64,000 nucleotides of DNA from Symbiodinium natans (Eukaryota > Sar > Dinophyceae > Suessiales > Symbiodiniaceae): positions 207,501-271,500 of the forward strand of contig CAJNDS010002202.1 of assembly GCA_905221605.1 (NCBI GenBank), written 5' to 3'. Of this stretch, positions 50,741 to 60,350 are shown in pieces. The position numbers were made by a program, and so were the translations under genes. Below the pieces are notes generated by a model. It did no database searches and was not told where the DNA came from. It saw only the letters and a program-made list of their open reading frames with translations. How positions within the stretch are numbered: position 1 is the first letter of the stretch; the number at the start of each line of letters is the position of its first letter.

Positions 50741-50851
50741 TATGGCTAGTTATCTAAAGGTCGGGTCTCTTCTTGAGAGATCCCATTTTGAAAGGGTGCC
50801 GCCTAAAAATGGGTACCCCGAAAGGGGCCCGAATTTAGGAAACTAGCCATA
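50741..50851 (-). mobile_element. Foldback element, family of 59277-59392, reverse copy
   Basis: Inverted ends TATGGCTAGTTATCTAAAG and TTTAGGAAACTAGCCATA enclose AAAGGGTGCCGCCTAAAAAT and GGGTACCCCGAAAGGGGCCC. The core is the reverse of that in the 59277 copy. Confidence 0.7.
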
Positions 50852-51980
50852 TATGTGTATCACATTTCCCTTAATGCAGGAGTTCTTGAACATGGTAGAG
50901 TCTGCATCCACGAGATTTGCGAGTATTCCTGAAGTAAATTTATTGGAAGACCTGGGTATACACAAGCCCTAAACTTAAACCTAAACCCTAAACCCTAGAA
51001 CCCTAGAACCCTAGAACCCTAGAACCCTAGAACCCTAGAACCCTAGAACCCTAGAACCCTAGAACCCTAGAACCCTAGAACCCTAGAACCCTTGAACCCT
51101 ACGCCCTGAGCATAGGCAAGAGAGGGCTTGGCGTGGGTAGGTCTGCCGACTGCAGCGCACGAATTCGCTTGCAACACCCTAAAGCCTAAACCTCAATCCT
51201 CAACCCTGTAATCCCTAAACCCCTAAACCCTTCACCCTGAACCCTAAACCCTAAACCCTATACCCTAAACCCTGAACCCTAAACCCTAAACCCTAAACCC
51301 TAAACCCTAAACCCTAAACCCTAAACCCTAAACCAACGAACCTAAACCCAAAACCCCAAACCCCAAACCCTAAACTCTAACCCCTAAACCCCGAAGGCTT
51401 GCTCCTGCATCTCCGCAGGAGGGGCAACCTGCAAGGTGACGCCCTAAACCCTGAAGCCTAAACCCTAAACCCTAAACCCTAAACCCTAAACCCTAAACCC
51501 TAAACCCTAAACCCTAAACCCTAAACCCTAAACCCTAAACCCTAAACCCTAAACCCTAAACCCTAAACCCTAAACCCTAACCCTAAACCCTAAACCCTAA
51601 ACCCCTAAGCCCTAAACCCTAAAACCCTAAACTTAAGAACCCAAAGCCTCCTTTTTGGGCAGGTCTAGGACCCTTAAGAACCCCAGACCTACTTGTTTGC
51701 AGGAACCTAAAAATCCAATCAGGCCTTGGGAAACAAGAGCCGACCAAAAAAAGGGGGCGGTTGGTTGCCTTTGGGGCGTGTGGGAATGTCTTGATTAGGC
51801 TAGGTTTAACCTCAAACCCCTAGACCCTAAACCCTAAACCTTAAACCCTAAACCTTAAACCCTAAACCCTAAACCCCAAAGTTGGCAGCTCAGGGGCGTT
51901 TCTTAGGATGCCACATGGTTTGGTTCTTGGGCCCGGGGTGATTGAGGCGCATGAATGCTCCAGATGTGGAGGTGGGTTGA
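50852..51980. repeat. Variant and canonical C-strand arrays
   Basis: Twelve units of the octamer CCCTAGAA (50993-51090) follow 120 bp of unique DNA. Canonical CCCTAAA arrays lie at 51278-51333 and 51450-51625. Further degenerate repeats and a 200-bp block (51630-51800) show no gene. Confidence 0.85.
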
Positions 51981-52487
51981 AGGTTAGGGTTTAGGGTTTA
52001 GGGTTTAGGGTTTAGGGTTTAGGGTTTAGGGTTTAGGGTTTAGGGTTTAGGGTTTAGGGTTTAGGGTTTAGGGTTTAGGGTTTAGGGTTTAGGGCTTAGG
52101 GTTCAAGATTGACGGGCTTCAGGTGCAGGGTGGCTGTCTTAATCTCCTAAGAGACACGCCGAAGCAGCATGTCATCCTTCGACCGCAAGCCCTGAACCCT
52201 AAACCCCAAACCCCTGAACCTTAAACCCTAAACCCCTGAACCCTAAACCCTAAACCCTAAACCCTAAACCCTAAACCCTAAACCCTAAACCCTCAACCCA
52301 ACGAGCGTTGTCCGGCACTAGCACCTAAACCCTAAACCATGAAGCCTAAACCCTGAGCTCCAATTAAAACCTCAACCCCTAAACCCCATGCCCAAAACCC
52401 CAAACCCCTGACCCCAAAACCCCAAGCCCCCGATCCGTAAACTCTAAACCCTAAGCCCTCCATCCCGAAACCCTGAACCCTAAACCT
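51981..52487. repeat. TTTAGGG array then C-strand repeats
   Basis: A clean G-strand array (51985-52095), a 70-bp island whose minus strand reads GLRSKDDMLLRRVS, and C-strand arrays at 52195-52295 and beyond. Confidence 0.8.
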
Positions 52488-52596
52488 CACAGCCTGCTTG
52501 AGGTTCAGGTTTACCCTGAACCCTAAACCCTAAACCCTAAACCCTAAACCCTAAACCCTGAACCCTAAACCACACAGCCTGCTTGAGGTCCAGGTT
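52488..52596 (-). repeat. CCCTAAA array flanked by 24-bp direct duplications
   Basis: A 24-bp block at 52488-52511 (CACAGCCTGCTTGAGGTTCA, GGTT) recurs at 52573-52596 with one change. Between the copies lie 61 bp of C-strand repeats. This is the second case in the window of an array framed by a 23-24 bp duplication. Confidence 0.85.
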
Positions 52597-52674
52597 GTCT
52601 TTTGCCATGGGCTTGAGCGGCTTCGGGGCAGGCGTTGGCTCGATGGGCGCCGTCTGGCAGTGCAGGCTTCGGGG
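52573..52674 (-). pseudogene. Exon-like scrap ending in telomere repeat
   Basis: The minus frame opens after a TAA near 52675 and reads RSLHCQTAPIEPTPAPKPLK, then PMAKDNLDLKQAVW, before the repeat supplies FRV and a stop. The last eight codons lie in the 24-bp duplicated block. The product is unknown. Confidence 0.4.
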
Positions 52675-54482
52675 TTAGGTTTAGGGTTTAGTTCAGGGTT
52701 TAGGGTTTAGGTTGGTCTTGGGTTTCGGGGTTTTGGGGTGTAGGTGTTTGGGGGGGGGCTTCAGGGCTATCGGGTTTAGAGATTGGGGCTTAGGGGTAGA
52801 AGTTACTTGAAGATCCTAAACATGTCTTTCTGTGGGCGGACAGTGCCTAGAAGTGTTTTTGTTGTTTGTATTGGAGTGGGGATGGTTTGGTGGTTAGAGG
52901 AGTAAACCCTAAACCCGAAACCCGACACCCTGAATCCTGAACCCTAAACCCCAAGCTAGATTCTCCGCCCCTCCCTCCCCCACCCCCTGAGTTTTGGCTC
53001 CAATAAGGTTGTGGATGCACAGCCCTACACCCTGAACCCTAAAACCTAAACCCTAAATCCTAAACCTTACACCCTAAATCCCAGACCCTAAACCCTAAAT
53101 CCTAAACCTTAAACCCTAGATCCTAAACCCTAAACCATAAACCCTAATATCTATTTTTAAACTAAACCCTAAGTAAACCTAAACCCTTCTAAACCACTCA
53201 AGAAATGAAGGCTCGCACCCTTAAGGTGGTACCCCTAAAGGTTCCCCTTAATGTACTCCTTATAGGTTCCCCTTAATGTACTCCTTATATGGCCCTCATA
53301 TCCCCTTAGGGATCCTTAACAAGGGGCCCCAAAACCCAAATTAAAAACCTCTAGGCCCGGGAGTGACCTAGGAAATAAAAAAAGGCACCCTTTTTGGGTA
53401 ATTAAGGGGATTATGAGGGAACACCCAACCCCAAAAGAGTAAGGACAAAAAAAGGGCCTACTCCCGGTCCTGGACCTGAAGGATCCAAGGCAGAATTCCC
53501 TAGAAACCGGGCCCCCCTATTAATCAGAAGCAGGGATTAATATACACCTAATACGGCCCTCTTATCCCCTTAGGAATCCTTAAAAAGGGACCCCCAACAC
53601 CCAAGAGTACAACCTGAAAGATCCAAGGTAGAATTCCGAAAAACCAGAGTCCACTTCTGTTCTAAGCAGGGCCCACACCGGCCTGGTTCGGAGCCGGGCT
53701 AGCTGAGCCTCGGCGGTTTAGTTAAGGGGCTCAGGGTTTAGGGCTTAGGAATTAGGGTTTAGGGTTTAGGGTTTAGGGTTTAGTGATGTAGGGGTTTCGG
53801 AGGGTAGGGCGAGGTCTTGGGTTTTTGAAAGGGGGGGGGGGGTTGGGGGGAAGGGGGGGGCGGTTGGGGGTGGTTGGAGGGGGTTTTGGGGATTTGGGGG
53901 GTTTTGCGGGGAGGTTTAGGGGCTGAAGGGTTAAGAGCTTGGGGTTTAACCCTAAGAAACCCTAGGCCAAAACCACCAAACAAAAACAAACACCAAGACC
54001 CTGAAGCCCTGAAGACCCTAAACCCTAAACCCGAAACCCTAAACCCTAAACCTTAAACCCTACACCCTGAACCTGAAACCCTGGAAGACCTCAGAAGTAG
54101 CAACAAAAGCGGTGATGAGGTCGCAACGCTCGTTTTGCCGCGATGCCTGGCTCGTTGCCGGTTTAGGGTTTAGGGTTTAGGGTTTAGGTTTAGGGTTTAG
54201 TACCCCAAACTCTAGTCCCGAGATAATCGAATCCTTGTAGGAGAGCCTCAAAAGGCTTCCTCCTTATGTTTCCAAAACCTATAAACCTTCAGCCCTGAAC
54301 CCCAAACAGTAAACCCCAGAAAGTTGGAACATGGTTTCAGCGTTGTGCTGGGATTCGCTTTAGTATACCTTTTGGGGTATGGGGATAAGGATGTTCCAAC
54401 TTTTTGGAGTTGACTAAACCCTAAACCCTAAACCCTAAACCCTAAACCCTAAACCCTAAACCCTAAACCCTGAGCCCTAAAC
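52675..54482. other. Mosaic with long dispersed-repeat block
   Basis: At 53200-53680 a block of about 480 bp has two diverged halves that share TATCCCCTTAGG, ATCCTTAA, GATCCAAGG, AGAATTCC and related words. It also has a tandem pair of GGTTCCCCTTAATGTACTCC at about 53240 and 53266. It includes a copy of the GACCTAGGAAATAAAAAAAG repeat family. G runs occur at 53830-53870. A small inverted element lies at 54317-54412. A C-strand array lies at 54417-54484. No supported gene. Confidence 0.65.
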
Positions 54483-54596
54483 CCTGTGCGCTTTCCGACG
54501 TCTCAAAACCTGGCGCCCCGTGCCTTCGATGGATTTCGGGAGGAGGTCGTCGACGCTGGAGCTGTGGTCGAGAGGTTGTTGGCCTTCCTTGGTTGA
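54483..54596 (+). pseudogene. C-terminal exon-like scrap between opposed arrays
   Basis: The plus frame leaves the CCCTAAA array and reads VRFPTSQNLAPRAFDGFREE, VVDAGAVVERLLAFLG, then a TGA at 54594-54596. It has an amphipathic C-terminal helix look and a natural stop. G-strand repeats begin right after it. The family is not recognised. Confidence 0.45.
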
Positions 54597-57500
54597 GGTG
54601 GTAGGGTTGAGGGTTGAGGGTTGCGGGTTGAGGGGTTAGGGTTTAGGGGTTTAGGGTTTAGGGTTTGGGGTTTAGGGTTTAGGGTCTAGGGATTGGGGAA
54701 TTAGGGTTCAGGGTTATTGGGTTGAGTTTGTAGGTTGTTTCTGAGACCAGGCAACCTCAAGAATCGAGACTCACAAAAGCGGTCAGGTACCAACAACCTA
54801 ACAACAAAGTCCGGAGGCGTAGGGGCTGGCTTTACCTGGAAGCTAGCTGACTAGACCCAAGAGGAACCTGGGAAAAAAACGGGTGCCCTTGTTGCTTTAA
54901 AGGGGCTGACAAGGGAGCCCAAACCCTAAACAAGTTGCGGATACCAGGGCTGCAGGGTTGAGGAGTCAGGGTTTAGGGTTCAGGATTATCCTAAACCCTA
55001 AACCCCTAACCCTAAACCCTAAACCCCAAACCCTAAACCCCAAACCCTAAACCCTAAACCCTAAACCCTAAACCCTGAACCAGGGTGTAGGGCCAACAGT
55101 TCATGTGACTGTCACCTTAAGCGTGTCAGCCAAGAGGTTCTTAACTTGGGTTTACCCCGCCGGCCGCTTGAACCTCCAGAAACCCTAAACCCTAAACCCT
55201 AAACCCTAAACCCTAAACCCTAAACCCTAAACCCTAAACCCTAAACCCTAAACCCTTAAACCCTAAATCGGGTTTGGGGTTTAGGGCCTTTGGGGCTCAC
55301 GCCTCACCTCCACCCACCCCCCTCGGTTGAAGGGCCATCCCTCACAGAGCTATAGCCACAAGCTGGGTCCATTTGGAACCCCTTAACGCCTAAACCATAA
55401 ACGTCGAACCCTGAACCCTGAACCCTGAACCCTGAACCCTGAACCCTGAACCCTGGCAACTGAGATCCCTCAAAACTCGCAGGCCCAACAACCCTCAAGC
55501 CCGAGGAGCCCCCTTGCCCAAAAGCCAGCTTAAGCCCAAAACACTGAACCCTGGGGTCTAGGGCTTAGGGTTTAGGGTTTAGGAATAAGGGTCTAGGGCT
55601 AGGGTGTAGGGTGTAGGGTGTAGGGTTAGGGTTTAGGGTTTAGGGTTTAGGATGCTTCCTGCTGGTGTCAAGACCAGGAGCTGCCAACGGTCTGCGCGCG
55701 ACTGCGATACCCTGGCCCCCGAGATAAAGCGGCACCCTTAAACTTTAGGGTTCAGGGTTCAGGGTTCAGGGTTTAGGGCTTAGGGTTTAGGGTTTAGGGT
55801 TTGCCCTAAGGTTTGCGGGAGTTTGGGGGTTTAGGGGCTTTTGGGACACTTGGAAATTCAGACCCTCGAAGCGACTGCGCCCCAGTGGTGCAGCTCTGTA
55901 GACCATGATCATGTTTTGGGGGCAGCACCCTTTTAGGGTTTAGGGTTTAGGGTTTAGGGTTTAGGGTTTCGGGTTTAGGGTTAGGGTTTAGGGTTTCAGA
56001 AGCATTCCTTGGTAGCCCAGTGACCATATCATTTTTAGGGGTTGGTGGCTTTATAAAGGGGAACCCAGAGCCAAAAACAAAAGGGTTTAGGGTTTAGGGT
56101 TTAGGGTAAAGGGCACCACTGGGCTCCCAAGATTCTAACAGAGACCAGCTTGGGCTCACAGGGTTTATCTGAACCCTAAACCCTAAACCCTAAACCCTAA
56201 ACCCCTCAACCCCTCAACCCTTCAGGGTTTGGGGCAAATCTAAGGATGGAGGACATCGGAAACATGGTCTCTGAACGAGGTTTCTGAAACTTATGCCTTG
56301 CTAACCCCTACCCATCCCCAATGTTTTGGCTTAGGGTTTAGGGTTCAGGGTTTAGGGTTTAGGGTTAGGGTTTTGGGTTCAGGGCTCAGGGCTCAGGGTT
56401 CAGGGTTTAGGGTTTAGGGTTAGGATTTAGGTTGGGATGTTCTAACAGTCCTCAAAATGGGATTATAGTACCCCCCCCCCCCCTACTATAATCCCCATTA
56501 AGGGCTGTGCGTATAAGGCGGAACATCCCAGGCTTTAGGGTTTAGGGTTCAGGGTACAGGGTTTGAGGTTAGGGTTTTTGTTTGAGAGTTTGGGGTTTCC
56601 GGGTTGGGCGCCTCCTCACAAAATGCCTTCTGCCCAGAGCCGTCTACAAAACAAAGAAGCCCAAGCCCTAAACCCTAACACCTGAAGCCTAAACTCTGAA
56701 CCCCGAACCCCGAACCATACCTCCCCTAGACCCTAAACCCTAAACCCTAAACCCTGAACCCTAAACCCTAAACCCAAAACCCCAAACCCCAAACCCCAAA
56801 CCCCAAACCCCAAACCCCAAACCCCAAACCCTAAACCCTAAACCCTAAACCCTAAACCCTAAACCCTAAACCCCACCCCAAGCCCCCAGACGCCCCGTCT
56901 TGCCAAGACAGGCCCAGGCCACGTGCCCCCCTGGTCCGGCGGCTTGAAAGCATGCCTTGAGGGTTTAGGGTTCAGGGTTTAGCATTTAGGGCTTAGGGTT
57001 TAGGATTGAGGGTTTAGGGTTTATTGGGTGTCGGGCTTACAGGTCTTAGCGTTTTTAAAGTTTTGCAGCTTTAGGTGTTGAAGCTTTGGAGTTTTATAGG
57101 GTTTAGGGCGTAGGGCTCAGGGCGCGCTTTGGGGTTTCTAGGGCTCAGGGTTCAGGGTTCAAGGATATGTACACGTTAAACCCATAAACCGAAACCCCCC
57201 AAAAAACTCTAAACCCTAACCCCTACCCTCCACCATACTCGCAAGATAAGAAAAGAGGGAGTGGGACCTCAAAAGGGCTAGGGGTTGGGGTTTAGGGTTC
57301 AGGGTTCGGGCTTCAGGGCTTTGGATCAGGGTTGAGGGTTGAGAAATTCGGGTAGCCCCCTGAGCCCTTATCCTTATCCCTTGTGGTTCTCGAGATCTGC
57401 AGCCTGTGTCTGTTCCATATCCTCTAACTCCAGCGTCGCTCCAATAAGTCGTAGTAAGATCCGAACATTCCCTAAACCCCAAACCCTAAGCCCTACCTAA

Positions 57501-58138
57501 CTATGTAAGCCGCAAACCCTCCGCAAAACCTAAACCACAAACAACCTAAACCAAAATATGCTGTACCAAACAAGCTTAAACCATACACAAACCACCGAAA
57601 GCTCTACACGCTAAACCCTGCATCCAGTGATCTAAATGATGGTTCCATGTTGGTACCCTACCATAGCAAAACCAAAAGGATCTGGGAGCGAGATCTCAAG
57701 AAAGCCAGGGATTGGGCCTGCGGGTTGAAAATTCGGGTAGGGCCCTAAAACCCTAAAACCCTAAAACCCTAAAGCCCTAAAACCCTAAAACCCTAAAACC
57801 CTAAAACCCTAAAACCCTAAAACCCTAAAACCCTAAACCCTAAACCCTAAACCCTAACCAGAAACCTGGACTCCGCAGCCTGAATTCTGTTCCATATCCC
57901 CTGATCCAAAAACAACCTCGAGCCCTAAGACCCTACATCCTAGAGCCTCAGCCCTTTAGGGTTTAGGGTTTAGGGTTTAGGGTGTTAGGGTTTAAACCCG
58001 AGAGTCTAAAGCTCCAAACCCTGAACCCCTCAACCCTAACACAACCCCCAAAGACGTATAAACTCAGTGACCCCTAAACCCTAAACCCTAAACCCTAAAC
58101 CCAAAACCCTAAACTTTAAACCCTAAACCCTAAACCCT
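54597..58138. other. Telomere-like mosaic, no complete gene
   Basis: Clean arrays lie at 55185-55265 (C), 55930-55965 (G) and 56830-56870 (C). A block of about eight CCCCAAA units lies at 56770-56828 and CCCTAAAA octamers at 57740-57835. A dispersed-repeat remnant lies at 54842-54915. The minus strand at about 55735-55660 reads VPLYLGGQGIAVARRPLAAP and is unassigned. Other frames contain translated repeat. Confidence 0.6.
56431..56530 (+). mobile_element. Complete GGGATGTT miniature element with poly-C centre
   Basis: The left arm (GTTGGGATGTTCTAACAGTC, lacking the CCCCCTTATA word) and right arm (CCCATTAAGGGCTGTGCGTA, TAAGGCGGAACATCCCA) are inverted copies around a run of about 14 C. Confidence 0.85.
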
Positions 58139-58243
58139 AAACTCAATGAGCCAACGTACTTCGAGGTGGTCCGCGTCTCAGCGGATCGCGGGAAGCTCTT
58201 CCCTGACGCATCTGGGGCTTTTGGTTTAGGGTTTAGGGTTTAG
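58139..58243 (+). pseudogene. Exon-like scrap between opposed arrays
   Basis: The plus frame reads KLNEPTYFEVVRVSADRGKL, FPDASGAFG, then translated repeat LGFRV and a TAG at 58241-58243. CCCTAAA repeats lie to the left and TTTAGGG to the right. Protein-like, unassigned. Confidence 0.4.
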
Positions 58244-59276
58244 GGTTTAGGGTTTACGGTTTACGGTTTAGGGCTTCTTGGCGTGATGCGGTTTGGGGTT
58301 TGGGGTGTTTGGGTTTAGGGGCATTTGGGACTGTTGGGCGTTAGGTTCAGAAGACTGCTATAGGGCTTAGAAGGGGTTTAGGTTTTAGGGCATTTTACAT
58401 AAGGGCTTGTAAGGGCGTTGATGAGGGCTTCGGGCTTGTAAGAGGTCGGTTTTGGGACATTTTCGGTTTTGGGTGCTAGAATCTTAGGGTCTATGGCGGG
58501 GGCTGGTCCTAGTTGTCCAGTAGCCTGGGGGAATTCAAGGTTAACCTTTTGGGATTATAAGGGGATTCTACTACCCCAAAAAGGTTAAAGGTTGCCTACT
58601 CTACTACTAGGTTGCAAGAGCTTAGAAGGGCTCAGGGCTCAGGCTTATACCGGTTGTAAGGGATCTTATCGCATCTATCAGGATTCACCTCAAGCCAGCG
58701 GCGTAGGGTGTTAAAATTTTAGGGGGCATAAGGACGTCTGGTTGTTGGGGTTTAGGGTTGAGGGCTGGGGTTTAGGGTTGAGGGTTTAGGGTTTGGGGTT
58801 TGGGGTTTGGGGTTTGGGGTGTAGGGTTTAGGGGGTTTTGTTCGGTTAACTGTGCTCATGGGTTGATGGGCTCATAGGGTAACTGGTGGTTGAGGCCCTA
58901 TGGGGCTTGGAGGGCTATCGTGTTGAGTTGGGTTCAGAGTTACGGATTACAGATTTAGGTTCTTAGGGCCCAATGCAGGGCTTTCGGTTTGGGGGCTGGG
59001 TTTAGGGTTTAGGGTTTAGGGTTTAGGGTTTAGGGTTTAGGGTTTAGGGTTTAGGGTTTAGGGTTTAGGGTTTAGGGTTTAGGGTTTAGGGTTTAGGGTG
59101 TAGGGTGTAGGGTGTAGGGTGTAGGGTGTAGGGTGTAGAGGCGTGCAGGGTTGCGGCATGTTGTGGACCATGGTGCCGTTTAAAGGCTTTCGGGCTGGGG
59201 CTTCGGAATCTTTCTAAGTCATGCCTTGAGGCCACGTTGCGTGTCAGGGCTGACATGTCTTACACAGCAGGCTTCA
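58244..59276. other. Degenerate G-strand region with hairpin and variant array
   Basis: Mostly G-strand degenerate repeats. A hairpin lies at 58536-58600 (AAGGTTAACCTTTTGGG with CCCCAAAAAGGTTAAAGGTT). TTTAGGG units (58999-59098) are followed by six GGGTGTA units (59096-59138). No supported gene. Confidence 0.7.
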
Positions 59277-59392
59277 CATGGGTAGTTTCCTGAATTAGGG
59301 CCCCTTTTTGGGTACCCATTATAAGGCGGCACCCTTTAAAAAGGGATTCCAAAAAGGGACCCTAATTTAGAGAACTACCCACATGATCAAGG
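59277..59392 (+). mobile_element. Foldback element, family of 50741-50851
   Basis: Ends CATGGGTAGTTTCCTGAATT and AATTTAGAGAACTACCCACATG-type (written here only in part) are inverted copies. The interior has GGGCCCCTTTTTGGGTACCC and AAGGCGGCACCCTTT. Confidence 0.75.
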
Positions 59393-59481
59393 CCATCTTT
59401 GTCCTTTTTGGCCAGCAGTCTAGCAGCGGCGAGATCGTACGATCCACATGCTTCAAGCCCGTAGGAAGGCAAGACCAGCTG

Positions 59482-59641
59482 CCCAGATCTTCCAAAACCC
59501 CTTAATTAAGGAATATACATTACATTCATAATAAGGATCCTTGGTATAAACCCTAAACCCTAAACCCTAAACCCTAAACCCTAAACCCTAAACCCTAAAT
59601 TCGGATATATTCCTTAACTAAGGGGTTTTGGAAGATCTGGG
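59482..59641. mobile_element. Inverted-repeat element with CCCTAAA array in its loop
   Basis: Arms of about 35 bp (CCAGATCTTCCAAAACCCCT, TAATTAAGGAATATA at the left and its complement at the right) differ at one or two positions. The loop holds about 40 bp of unique DNA and a 52-bp CCCTAAA array. Confidence 0.8.
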
Positions 59642-60254
59642 TGGCACCTTTGCTGGACAGGCGCCAACTTGTCATCATGACAGCACTGGGCTGATAAAGG
59701 TAAACTAAACTCTGGGGTTAGGGGATTCTTCCCTGGCAACTTGTGGTAGAAGGACTCTAACACCTGAGCCCTAAAACCTAAACCATATACACCCTAAACC
59801 CTAAACCCTAAACCCTAAACTCTAAACCCTAAACCCTAATCCCTAATCCTTTAAACCCTAAACCCTAAACCACTAGAGGGCGCCAAAAATCGCGTCCGAG
59901 CCTCTCTGGAAGCCAAGAATGAATCCGAACCGTCCAAAAAACCATATTAGCCAAACGGCTTAAGGTTCGGGATGCCAACCCTGAGCCCTAAACCCTAAAC
60001 CCTAAACCTTAACCCTAAACCCTAAACCCTAAACCCTAAACAAGTTTCGGGTGCAGGGACCCCCATCCTCAAGGCCCGCAAGCCCTGAATGTCCTGCCCC
60101 AAAAAACCGTCCACAACGTGACAAACCCTAAACCCGAAACCTTTCCGGGTTCAGGGTTAGGAATTGGGGTTTGGGGCTTGGGGCTTGGGGTTTGGGGTTT
60201 GGGGTTTGGGGTTTAGGGTTTAGGGTTTAGGGTTTGGGGAACCCTAAACCCTAA
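59642..60254. other. Mosaic, no supported gene
   Basis: C-strand repeats (59795-59870 and 59990-60040), unique DNA, then G-strand repeats (60165-60238) that meet C-strand repeats head to head at 60239-60255. Confidence 0.65.
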
Positions 60255-60350
60255 ACAAAAAGAGGAGAAAGCCTCTCTTCCCGGGCATCGGAGGTTGTAG
60301 CCGAGGAGGCCGGCGCCTGTCTGCAAGGGACGGCTTTGAAGGGTCAGGGA
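60255..60350 (-). pseudogene. Exon-like scrap between opposed arrays
   Basis: The minus frame reads PFKAVPCRQAPASSATTSDA, REERLSPLFV. It is polar and of low information. C-strand repeats lie to the left and G-strand to the right. Unassigned. Confidence 0.3.
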
